A stretch of 64,000 bases of DNA from Linyphia triangularis (taxonomy: Eukaryota; Arthropoda; Arachnida; Araneae; Linyphiidae), in assembly GCA_963978545.1 (NCBI GenBank), contig OZ021724.1, forward strand, positions 31,204,433 through 31,268,432. The letters run 5' to 3'. The notes under the pieces are model-generated. The model did not search any database, was not told the DNA's origin, and was given only the letters and a program-made list of their open reading frames with translations. Position 1 is the stretch's first letter; every line of letters starts with the position of its first letter. This document shows positions 1 through 10,400 of the stretch, one piece after another. A program made the translations under genes and the position numbers.

Positions 1-1028
1 TTAACTTTTTGAAACATATAAACATATTTTTATTTTACTTAAAAGATGTTTAAAAAACGGACCAAAACGAGTTCAGCAAATTATAATGAAAACTATTTAA
101 AAACAAGGACTATATTTTAATTTTATATTGAAATTGAAATGAGAATTTATTTTTAATTTTAGAAAATTGTTCCTATATTTTTTTACTATATAAAAACTTT
201 TATTTATGGATTTTATTGACGTATTAGATAAGCAATATATAATTATGTGGTTTGCATTTTTTCAAAATATATTTTTACATTTAAAATTTTTCGTACACTT
301 ATTTTTAAAATATTTTTCACTTATTGGCAAAGCGAAATGTTTAGCAAATTGTATACTTGATTTAAATTTGAAATACATTCAAGGATCGCCTCTAATTCAG
401 TGGAATTGCAAGAAAAAGAAACATAAGTTTTTTATCGCCTGTCCCCGATGTCGTTCCGATATCATTTGCCGATAAAAAAAACGATGATCAGAAATTCCAC
501 CGGCCACCGATGTTGGGAAGATATCTTTTCCCGATGAGTTTAGGGTCATCGGCAGACGAGGAAATACGGGTGTGTTTATATATCAGTCTGGGGAATCGCC
601 GATGACTTTGATGAATTCCGATCATTGGCCGACGAAACGCCATGCAGTGATTGCTACTAGGGATAGAATAATAGGTACAACGTATTTTTACTTATTTAAG
701 CTCGCTACATAAATATGTTAGAGAATATGTTAAAATTTGATGTACACCTACTGATTTCCCAGTTTGATGCAAGTATATAGTAAAAGATTTATACTCAGTT
801 AGTCACAAATAAAATTAGCAAATTTCCACTTTCATTGGAATTTCTTAGGCATAATCGATACCTCCGGGCATGTAGTTTGCTAAAATGTTAAATGTTTAAA
901 TGCACGGTGCATTTCGAATATAATTTATTTTTAAAATAAAATAGGTAATGAAAAAACAAAAGGAGTGTTTACCACCTTATGCTAAGATAGCAAATCAGAA
1001 ATGTGACGAAAGAGGGTGGAGGGTCAAT
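1..1028. other. Downstream flank, no gene seen
   Basis: AT-rich DNA without a supportable gene. Positions about 450-640 are locally more GC-rich and repeat short CGATG/CATCGG-type words in both orientations. No boundaries or target-site duplications could be defined for that patch. Confidence 0.5.
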
Positions 1029-1275
1029 CACTGATCTCTACTACAACTTCTGAATAGCGCTTGCTACCGTCTTAAAGTTGAAGAAGGCTTAATAATCCCC
1101 ATAGAGATCTATACTAACAACTTCCCCCTAAACTCGTTCCAATTTGTTTGTAACTACGGCCAATCTATTTCAAAGCTTTAGGGGGGGAGGGGGGGGGGAG
1201 TATTCAAATGACATCATCTGCTTGCAGAGTAGATATCGCTTATAAGTAATCCAGAAGTTGTAGTAGAGCTCAGTG
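1029..1275. mobile_element. 247-bp MITE with 8-bp target-site duplication
   Basis: The ends are 24-bp inverted repeats (1029-1052 and 1252-1275, one mismatch), starting CACTGA and ending CAGTG. The element is flanked by a perfect 8-bp direct repeat, GGGTCAAT, at 1021-1028 and 1276-1283. There is no coding capacity. An 8-bp duplication with short inverted ends fits a non-autonomous hAT-type element, though the terminal bases are not the most common hAT ones. Confidence 0.82.
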
Positions 1276-1896
1276 GGGTCAATCAATGGATATGGATTAT
1301 CTTGAAGCATATATTTCTTGAACACTGCATAGATTTTTTTTTACTTTTTTCAAATATTCAATTTCATCCTGGCTAATGCACAGTGTTGCGCCTCTCCCTT
1401 AAAGAAAATCCTAGATCCGCCACTGCACCGTTATGGGGGATTTCCCGCAACAGCCCCGTTCTTTTTACAATGAAAGGACGAGGGAATTTTATTTTCAAGT
1501 AGGACTGGTAACTGAATGCTTAAATATAAACACTGCTTTTGTCTTTACATTAATAACTTATTAATAGTAATGTTGAAATCTCCACAAAAATATTTTTTTA
1601 GTTTAAAAAAATAAAAACAAATGTTTTGTTAGTTAAAATGCATCAATATTTCAAATCGAAAGAAGCACTTACTTTTTTTTAAAGCCGTATCACCATCTTT
1701 TTAGTAGCCAGAAGGGAAGATTGTTTTCTCCAAGTAGTCTAAATCGGATCGTCATTTGGTGTAGGAAACAAAATCTGAAAGCTAGCACAAGTCATATGAA
1801 GAGCTATAAATATTGTAGATGAACCTAGAAAACGACGCTCATTTGCATTTCTCACAATCAGGAGATTTCATAATACAAAGGTTTCGGTTATTTGTT

Positions 1897-1994
1897 AATA
1901 CTTACAACGTTTTTTAGAGTTTAAGCAGTTTATTTTTTAAATGTCAATACCTACAAGGTTTTTTAGAATTCAAGCAGTTTATTTTTTTAAATGT
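1897..1994. repeat. Two-copy tandem repeat, unit about 49 bp
   Basis: Copies at 1897-1944 and 1946-1994 share AATAC(T/C)TACAA(C/G)G, a T-run, TTTAGA, AAGCAGTTTATTTT and AAATGT with a few substitutions. No function is indicated. Confidence 0.75.
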
Positions 1995-2309
1995 TAAGAA
2001 TTTTTTTTTTTTTTGAGATAGTGTTTCAAATTTATTTTTCTAAGCAACGTACTAGTTAGTCTACATCTGGTAGTATGTATCAAATTTTATGGACATACAC
2101 AAAAATGGTAGACTTAAAAAAACATCCTAATGATTTTTTCGTAAGAAATGTAAAATACGTTTTAATTATTTTTTTCGTTCAATATAATCGCCAAAACTGC
2201 AAGGGTCGCCATATTGAAACCCGCGGGACATCGTGTAGGAAGGATGGGTAGCCGGAAGTGCAAAAATGCTCCAATCCGACCAGTTCAAACCGGGAAAAGT
2301 CGCCAATGG

Positions 2310-3567
2310 CAGGGGTCAAAGTGACAAAATAAGAATATATAGGATTTTTTCCAAAAAAATATAGGACAATATAAAACATCAAATAACTGCACACAGTTGC
2401 TACTGAACTTCAAAATTAACTCTTTATAGATTTATATACTCGTTATATTGAATTTAAGAGAATAGAAAACACACCTTTAAAAGAAAGAAATCGCCTGATC
2501 CTGAATACGGGATCCGTTATTGCATCAATATTCCATCCCTAAATCAAGTTTTATTAATTACATTATTTGCAATCATGAGTCTTTTGCTTCCAGCATTTTT
2601 AACTGATCCAATTTCTTTAAGTATTTTCTTTTTATCCCTGTTTGCAGTCTTTTGTTGATTCAAATTTACTGTTCAGTGTCGGCTGGATTGGCGGCGAAAA
2701 GTCGGAGAAATATCGCTGAATGTGGCGAACCTGGTACTTGGATTTAAAGCAACCCTAGTGATCGTTTGGATTTGACAACACAACGTATCAATGTAATTTT
2801 CAATTTTGGCGACTTTTATGAAAAAATCGTGGCTAATATTCCGAATCCGGTACGAATTCTGCGCCAAGGCGATTTTCGCCAAAAAATGGCAGCCCTGCCA
2901 TTTTTTTAGAGCAAGATAACTGCCTATGGTTGCCATAATTTGGAGCGGTTTGATGTAAACAATTCGTGGCGCAGAATCCGTACAGGATTCGGAATAAAAA
3001 AAATCGGCATTCGACATTATACAGTAAATCTTAACCCTTTTGTTTCCTTCATCAATTATTGACTGAGCACTCAAAATGTTCTTTAGTAGTCCTGCAAGTC
3101 AATCCCAAGTTGTTTTTATCCGTTTTTCCCGAGGCAGAGTTTTGTTGTTGCATCTCTCTCTACATTATGGCCAATTAATTTATTACGTTGGAGGAGATAT
3201 CAGATCAGAAATTCAAATCTGATTGTTATGGAAATGTTCACATGTTTACAATTCCCGCCGGTCCCGTAGAGTTGAGTTGTAGGTTATGCAGCACGTGACG
3301 TCACAAGAGATAAAACGTCGCGCCGCCGTTACAAACATCGTTTTTGTCAGGTCTTTTTCACCTACAATCGCGCCACAGAATCCGAATTATTAAATAATGG
3401 CAACAAACGGAGCCGTTATTACGATTTCGAAGAAAATATAGATCGAATCAATGTATAAATATAGGATATATAGGACAATTGCAAAATATAGGACAATATA
3501 GGACGTTTTTACCGATTTTTAAAAAAATATAGGATTTATAGGACATATAGGACGTCTGCGACCCCTG
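2310..3567. mobile_element. 1.26-kb non-autonomous element, CAGGGGTC ends, 6-bp TSD
   Basis: The element starts CAGGGGTC and ends GACCCCTG, and is flanked by the 6-bp direct repeat CAATGG (2304-2309 and 3568-3573). Inside are copies of an ATATAGGAC-type word near both ends and an internal inverted repeat at about 2837-2865 versus 2967-2995 (TGGCGCAGAATYCGTAC...). A 133-codon minus-strand open frame inside resembles no transposase I know. CAGGG ends suggest the hAT superfamily; a 6-bp TSD is unusual, as most hATs make 8 bp. Confidence 0.7.
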
Positions 3568-4618
3568 CAATGGGCTAATACTGCTTCTATACCAGAAAGA
3601 TATTCTACATTTGAAATGAAAACATGAAAGAAAAATATTGTTTTTAGTCAAGTTCTCCAAAAACAAATTAAAATAACAGCTGTGCTATAACTTGAAAAAT
3701 AGTAAATAACAATCTATTTAGTATAAAAGAACTGATTTCTATTGACAAAATTTTTGAAGAGAGCTTATTGTATTTGTTCTTTATAAAAACTAACTTTGAA
3801 TGAAATATTTTATTCACATTTATCACAAAACTTTATTCATAAAATTTTGCCTTTGAAATATATTTTTAGTTTTAATAACTTCTAGTATACATGCAAGAAG
3901 ATATATATTCATGTGAGGAAATTATACTTATATTCTCCAAAACTAAAAAATTTTAGTAAAGGAACTAAAATAATTTAAGTTTGGTAATCTAAATTATTCA
4001 ATGAATTTAAATAGATTGAATGTGTTTTCTTAAAATTATTTTCATTTTTAAAATATTACAAAGCAAAATAGAGCTTTGTGTATTTTTACAAAACATCATT
4101 GGGAAATTTAAGAAAAAGCTCGTTTTGAACTTTATGACCCAAAGACACATTGTTTAAATCAAATGCAAGTTAAATACTTTGATTTAATACATTAACATCT
4201 ATTAAATAGAAAAATGCAGCTCGGCAAAATATATACAAGTGCAGATATAAAAAAAAAAATCTTCATGTCTAACGCCAATTTGCAATTACAAATATTTTCC
4301 ACTTTAAGCATGGGTTTTGGTATTTAATTGGCTTGAATATAAATTAAACTAGGATGACATATAAAATAGTTTTTTTTTTTTTTTTAAATCTTGAATTTTC
4401 AGACTTGTCACTTTTACAAAATGAAAATTCCTTATAAAGGTTCAGTTTAATTGTAAATATTTCTTCCTAACAAATCATATTTCAATCAATTTTAAAAGTA
4501 CTTACCATTCATTTTTTTACTCTAACTAAACTTAGTATTTTAAATATGGGTGGTACAACAAATGCTCTGCAATAATTAATCAAGGGAGAGCAGCGAGTTT
4601 TCTGAAAAAATTAGGTAG
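3568..4618. other. No gene seen between element and minisatellite
   Basis: Very AT-rich DNA with short A and T runs. I see no open frame, splice-like exon or element ends here. Confidence 0.5.
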
Positions 4619-4738
4619 GAATTTTAGGGATAATTCATAACATTTTAATGATAGTTCCTAAACACTTGAGGGACAATTCCAAAAATTATAGGGGTAATTC
4701 CCAAAAATTTAGGGGTAATTCACCAAAATTTAGGGATA
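4619..4738. repeat. Degenerate minisatellite, unit about 21 bp
   Basis: About five units of a TAATTC(C/A)C(C/A)AAAATTTAGGGG-like word, best preserved at 4690-4738. Related TTTAGGGG and TTTTAGGG pieces recur at about 4970-5005, so the array once may have been longer or is part of an unrecognised element. Confidence 0.65.
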
Positions 4739-5099
4739 TATCTTTTAAAACTGGCATAGGCTCCTATGACAGAAATTTTTTTCAAAGCAAATTTCAACAC
4801 CGGTAAATAACTGCTAATTTAAAAAAAAATTTAATGATTAACAATTAAAATTTCAGAACAGATTTTTCTTTTGGAGGATTAACCGAGTTTTTTTGGTGGT
4901 TTTGGAGAAAAATCAGGAATTTTCGAGGTTTTTAATTTTTTTGAGGAATTATCGAAAAATTAAAAGTAAAAATTTAGGGGGAAAAAAATTTAAGGAATTT
5001 TAGGGTGAATGCAACCCCTGTTGTTCCTACATACAATTCTGAATTCCTTTTAATATTTAAAAAATGTATTATGTTGGAAAATAATGAAGACAAGATTTA

Positions 5100-6756
5100 T
5101 ATTTTTCAAAATTTATTTCCTCTGACACAATTCAAATAGCTTCCATTATACCGTAAAAAAAATGAATCACACCGACAGCAATAGAACGGATATGAAATCA
5201 AAAGCCACATGAATCGACAGTTCCAAGAAATGAAGGAGTTGAGGGAACATGTAAAATCTCCCGCACGATTCCTATTTTATTTCTGAACACAACAGTAGAT
5301 GCGGAGAGTCACTACTCCGCATATCACATATAAACAGCAAAATGAATGTACAAGAAAAGGAACATGTTTACATCACATAAAAAAAGTTTATTTTTTCCAT
5401 AAAACAATTGCTAGGAGTTCTCTTTCTAAACAGCAATTTAAAATAATAATTCAAATCACAGACCATAAAAACGGTTTAAGACAACCTGAAACACTGAATC
5501 CAAATTTGACAATGAGCTATTCCTATGTAAGTGTTTGACTCAAGAAAACAAATTCACCAGAACCGAGATGACTCGTCGCTGTTATCGTGCTTAACGAAAC
5601 TGCAGTATATACCTCGAAGTAATGCAATTTTTTTGTAGGTATTAACTGAGAGTTTGGCAAAGCAGTATAGCAGACATAAAAATCTCAATAGATATATCTA
5701 GACTATTTAAATAGATTACAAGAATGTATACGATTGGATTGTCCTTGTATATATTGATTCTGTAAAATTGTTGCGCATCAGTACTTTATACAGGTGTTAC
5801 AAACATACTGTTTTCATCGGGCATAAACTGTACTATTTTTTATTTCCAGTGTACATTTGCATATTGATTACATAAAAAATGACATTGAATGATGTAAAAA
5901 ATGACAGAAGAGATGATAATGCATTGGAACAACGGCAACAGAGACAAAGAAAAACAAGTTTTACTGGTGAAATATACAATAAAAACAGCAATCTTAAAAA
6001 AGTAATTAGCCATGTTTCAGACTGATTTTACATGTAAAGAAGTCTAATAAGAAATGTTAAAAAAAAAATTTAATTAGTTTTTTAAGGTTTGTTCTTAAAA
6101 CAATACTGCTTAGGAAGTTTAAATCTGAAATCTCAAGAAGATTACAGGACCCTGTGATGTTTATGTATTCTAATCTTATAAGTTACAAAATATTTTAAAG
6201 TAGTATTAGTACATATTTCAAGGGATTTGCTTCAAGTATGTTTAATGGCACATAGTGATAAACTGTAAGGGGCTTAGCAACAGTAGTGTATCTATTAAAA
6301 AAAAATTGAAAAAAAGCTATCACATATTCAGGAAAGCATTCCCAAATTGCCATTCCCACGTAAAGTATATTTAAGTTAAAACATCAAGCGAAGTAGGAAT
6401 AGCATTTGAGTATACTGCATACTCTTTTTTAAAAAAAAGCCAGACTAGGCCCTGTTCGACTAGCTGCCCTGGACGCAGTACCGTAACTAGATGCACAATG
6501 AAAAGATAAGTATCAGTTTTTCAGCTCATTCCAGAGTTCTCATCTTTGACTACAGCATATAATAAATAATTTTTTTTTTCATTGAGCTTATAGTGAAAGT
6601 CAGCAGTCATTTCTACGCAAGGCTTCAATAAAGTCAGCAGAAAGCTCGAGTCGCAAGACGCCAGCTCCTAGTTACGGCATATCCTTTCTGTAGACAGATA
6701 CTGCCTAGCATCTTTTCTCGCTCTATTTACAACAAAATATACACAGGGGCTCATTA
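5100..6756 (-). other. Cirl: Probable Cirl 3' UTR
   Basis: The stretch downstream of the stop codon has no recognisable repeats and no supportable gene. Minus-strand AATAAA hexamers occur at 5839-5844, 5387-5392, 5277-5282 and 5112-5117, so the transcript could end shortly after any of these. The 3' boundary is inferred and not fixed by the sequence. Confidence 0.45.
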
Positions 6757-7451
6757 TCAACAATAAGTACTGAGATTGTAGTGCGGACACTCTGGCTGGA
6801 CGCGACTGACGACTTTTTCTCCATCCAACACCGCCATAACGACGGTATTGTCGACGGGACACCGCAGCAAATCTGGTAAATTCCATTCATTTTCACCACC
6901 ATTCTGCTGCTCGGCCTCATTGGAAATCTGTTCTTGCTCGACAGCAACGACAGTCGCGACGTTGTCGGTCTTGGTATCATCCACCGACCTCCGATGATTC
7001 CTGTGATGTCGGCGACGCTTATCCGGGCTATGTCGGCGTCCTGTTCCGTACTCGGGATGGCGTGGCAAGATCAAAAGCGGTCGTTGGTCGTATCCATAAC
7101 TCGACGAAGAATGCTGGCTGACATCTGAACGGTAACAGTATTCGCCACCGAGGGATCTTGGGTGTCCGCCATAACCGTAATCTCCATCCACGCTTTCGTA
7201 GATGTGCTCGCTGAAGGGTCCGTAGAGGTCACCAGTGCCAAGATACTGTCTGTCCATGCGTCTTTGCCATTCGTAAGGTAGCCAGACCTTGCATGGGGAT
7301 TCCTGGTGGTTGATGTTGATTTCGGGCTGGTTCTGGTTGTAGATTTCGGCACCTTTCTGAAGGGGTCCGTAGAATTCCTGCTGAACTTTGGGAATGTCAG
7401 CAGTATGGTTCTCCTGGATGGGGCTGCTGGTCGAGGTGGTATATAGGGGAC
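6757..7451 (-). CDS. Cirl: Cirl coding exon 19: distal cytoplasmic tail and stop
   Basis: Residues 922-1152 form the last coding exon, from an ATATCCGCAG acceptor to a TGA stop at 6757-6759. It contains [20 protein letters not shown] and [19 protein letters not shown], which resemble the conserved distal tail of arthropod latrophilins, including the 'MxRQY' and 'xHIYESxD' segments. A His/Arg-rich block, Gln/Glu-rich block and the end NLSTYC follow. The end is not a classic class I PDZ ligand such as the TSL of vertebrate latrophilins. Confidence 0.92.
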
Positions 7452-10400
7452 CTGCGGATATTGGATTTGTTACTTAAGTTTACCTTCTGTGAAAACTCCA
7501 CAAGTTGAACTTTCATAAAAGTTATACAATTTTCTGATACACTTCCTATACTTGCACTACGTTATGAAGTATGAGGCAATGTTGAAAGTTCTTTAATACA
7601 ATGTATTTTTAAGTAAGCTGGTTATGTGTGCCAAACCCTTTTTTGTTTTTTTAAATCTTAGTGCTTTAATCTTTATTTTAAATGCAAAAATAAACAGATA
7701 GGGTTGTCAAGTCAAATACATTGTTTACTATTTTATGAATTATTTAATACAGGCGACTTGGACACAATATTAGTTATTGAACAATATAATATCTTCTTAT
7801 AAAAACTGTTTAAATGTGCACGTACATGTTTAAAAATTAAGTGTACAAAAATAAAATAGTCATGCACTTTGAGCATTTGAAATATATTGAAGAACAAAAT
7901 GTATAACCTATTGAGAATTCAAAAAACTATACCTAGTGTTGTGGAAGTAAGGTTGACAGAGCAGTTTCCTTGCTTGATTGGGCTTTCTACTTCCTGGCAA
8001 ACCTCCTATAGTAAAAATAAAAATTTAATTCAAAATGCTCAAAAGACTTGTATTCTAATTATATTGATATAAGTACAAAGAGCACCCTTTCACAGCTTTA
8101 GATTGTTAGTAAGAAACAGAAAACAATTCAACCAAAAGCAAAGTTGCAAGGCTAGTTACATTTTAGTGTGTTTACTTTTAATAAAATAAAAATAATTGAT
8201 GCACAGGCTGTAGATCTATCAGTTAAAACTGCATTCATTGTTAGAAATATTAGATACCACTGACATGAATACTTTTAAATTTAAATATGCTGTAGAAAGG
8301 GCCACACTGGTTAATAACATGTATTACTAATAACATTGCTCAGGGAAAATATTAAAGTTTCAACTTTGAGCTTGCAAAGTTATTTTTAAGCCTATGTTCA
8401 ATCAATAAAAAGTCCAATTTTGGAGACATTTAGATGAAGAATATTTTTCTTTCTTTAAATTACAGAATTTCTAGTAGAGAAATGTACATTTGTATAATCT
8501 TAAATATTTTATGGGTTATTTATAAAGTATGTAATACCTTAAGTTATAAACACATTAGCTATATTGATAATAAAATTCATAAATTTACAATTGTAATGGG
8601 GCATATACAATATAGATTCAGGTCACAGAATAAGAATTTTACAAAAAAAAAAAAAAAAAAAAAAAATATTGTTCTTGGTAAGGTTTTTAGTCAGCAACAT
8701 GCATAGAATAAAAAGGCAAAATTCAAAGGTTTGCATGCATTATTTATCAGAAAATAAAGATTAAGAAATCAGCATTAGCAAGGAGGTAATTCTTAAACAA
8801 AAAATGTTCAACACATGCACAAACACAAAAAAGAGAGAGTGAGAGAGAGAAAAAAAAAAACATCATAAAGGGTACAGTTGGACTAAAGCCACCTATGAAC
8901 ATAAATTTAAATTTTGTTAAAATTCTTTCAACACTACATGTTTGTATTTGACCCTGAACAGACTTAATAAGTTTTGCTATTGAGTGCATAAGTGCTCAAT
9001 AAAATTTTTATAAAGAGTCTTGAAACTTTAAAAGCCTGGATACAATTCAGTACTTTTAAATGTTTAAAAGTATCTGGATACGCTAATTGTGTTGGGGTGC
9101 TTTTATGGCACAGACTAGGCACCTCACTTTCTGCGGCTGGAGAGCAAGAAATCTGACAAGTATTTAGTATAAGAGGCTACACTAACAACTCAGTTACGAA
9201 ATTTCAAGGAGGTCTGTTTTTCTATCAGCAGTATAACTGTTGTGCACACATTAGGATGTATTACAATTTTTTATTTTTTTTGGAAATTTAAAATTTTAAG
9301 TAGTTTCTAAAAAGTTGTTACTATGGTCACATATTTCTAAAAAAATTTTTTAGTTCAATTGAAAATTATTTAGGTCTACCTCAATGGACGTAAAATTTGC
9401 TTTTTTTGTGTGTCAAAATAAGTATTTTAATTAAAAAAATATATATTATTTTCAAGTATACAAACATAAAGTTTAATTAACAATAATAAAAAATATTATT
9501 TCTGTCATAACATTTAGGTCTCCTGGAATCTACACGAAAACCGAAAACCTTATTTTTTTTTTTTAAACCAAATACGCATATTTTTCAAATTTTCAACCCA
9601 TTCTTTAGGTTAACTTCAATTATTCTATTTACAGTCGAAGTATAGTAGTACAATGTTTTCAAATACATGAATTTATGAAATGGCAAATACTACACTTAAG
9701 TGTCAAGTTGTGTCACTTCCGTGTAACCTTGGGGTCTCCAACCAACAAAGAGCCTAGGTTTGACTTGTGCTAAACATCCTTGCACATGAGTGAGATGAAT
9801 TAAACAGAACCATTTTCGGTGGCTGGGCTCATTTCATCTGCCATGAATGTTTGGAAGTAAATTCCCAAGTCAACCTATCAAAAACAAGTGGAAAGTCTTC
9901 CTTGACATCTATAAATCAATATAAATGGGAGATTGACCCCCATATAAATATGTTTCTTTGACACCAGAATATAGTGTGAGTGTATGCTTTTGGACTTATA
10001 GTGTAGTTGGCAGATTTTCAACCCAACATTGCAGAGAGCATGCATGTTAAAAGATATAGAGAAAAGTGTCATGCAGAGAGTGCTGTTGGGGGTGCAGGAG
10101 GGAAGAAGTACCTGAAGGGGGACTACACTGAGTGCAAACAGAGGGGAGGGTAGGGGGGCATTGGGGGTTACCCACACTGTGTTGGCCAGGGGAACCAGGG
10201 GCGGCAGGAGGAGCAAGGTGGCCCTTGTTGTTGTTCCTGCGGTGGAGAGAGCCCAGGAGGGAGCACTCGCCGAGACGCTCCAGTTCAGGTTGGATCTAAA
10301 GGAGAGACAAAAATGTAAGCGGTGTAAAAATGATAAGATTGAAAATGTTTTTTTAAGTGTTTTGTGACAATAATTTTTTATTTGTTGATTTAAATGTAAA

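Noticed and set aside
1387..1425. Transposon end reading CAGTGGCGGATCTAGG on the minus strand
   Set aside because: It resembles the terminus of dispersed elements, but no matching opposite end or target-site duplication was found in the window.
2673..3074. 133-codon minus-strand open frame inside the 2310-3567 element
   Set aside because: No transposase or other domain is recognisable, and the frame overlaps the element's internal inverted repeat. It is most likely a chance frame.
9240..9620. Suspected element in the exon 18-19 intron
   Set aside because: The stretch is rich in A and T runs that look repetitive, but no inverted ends, duplication or internal repeat could be confirmed.
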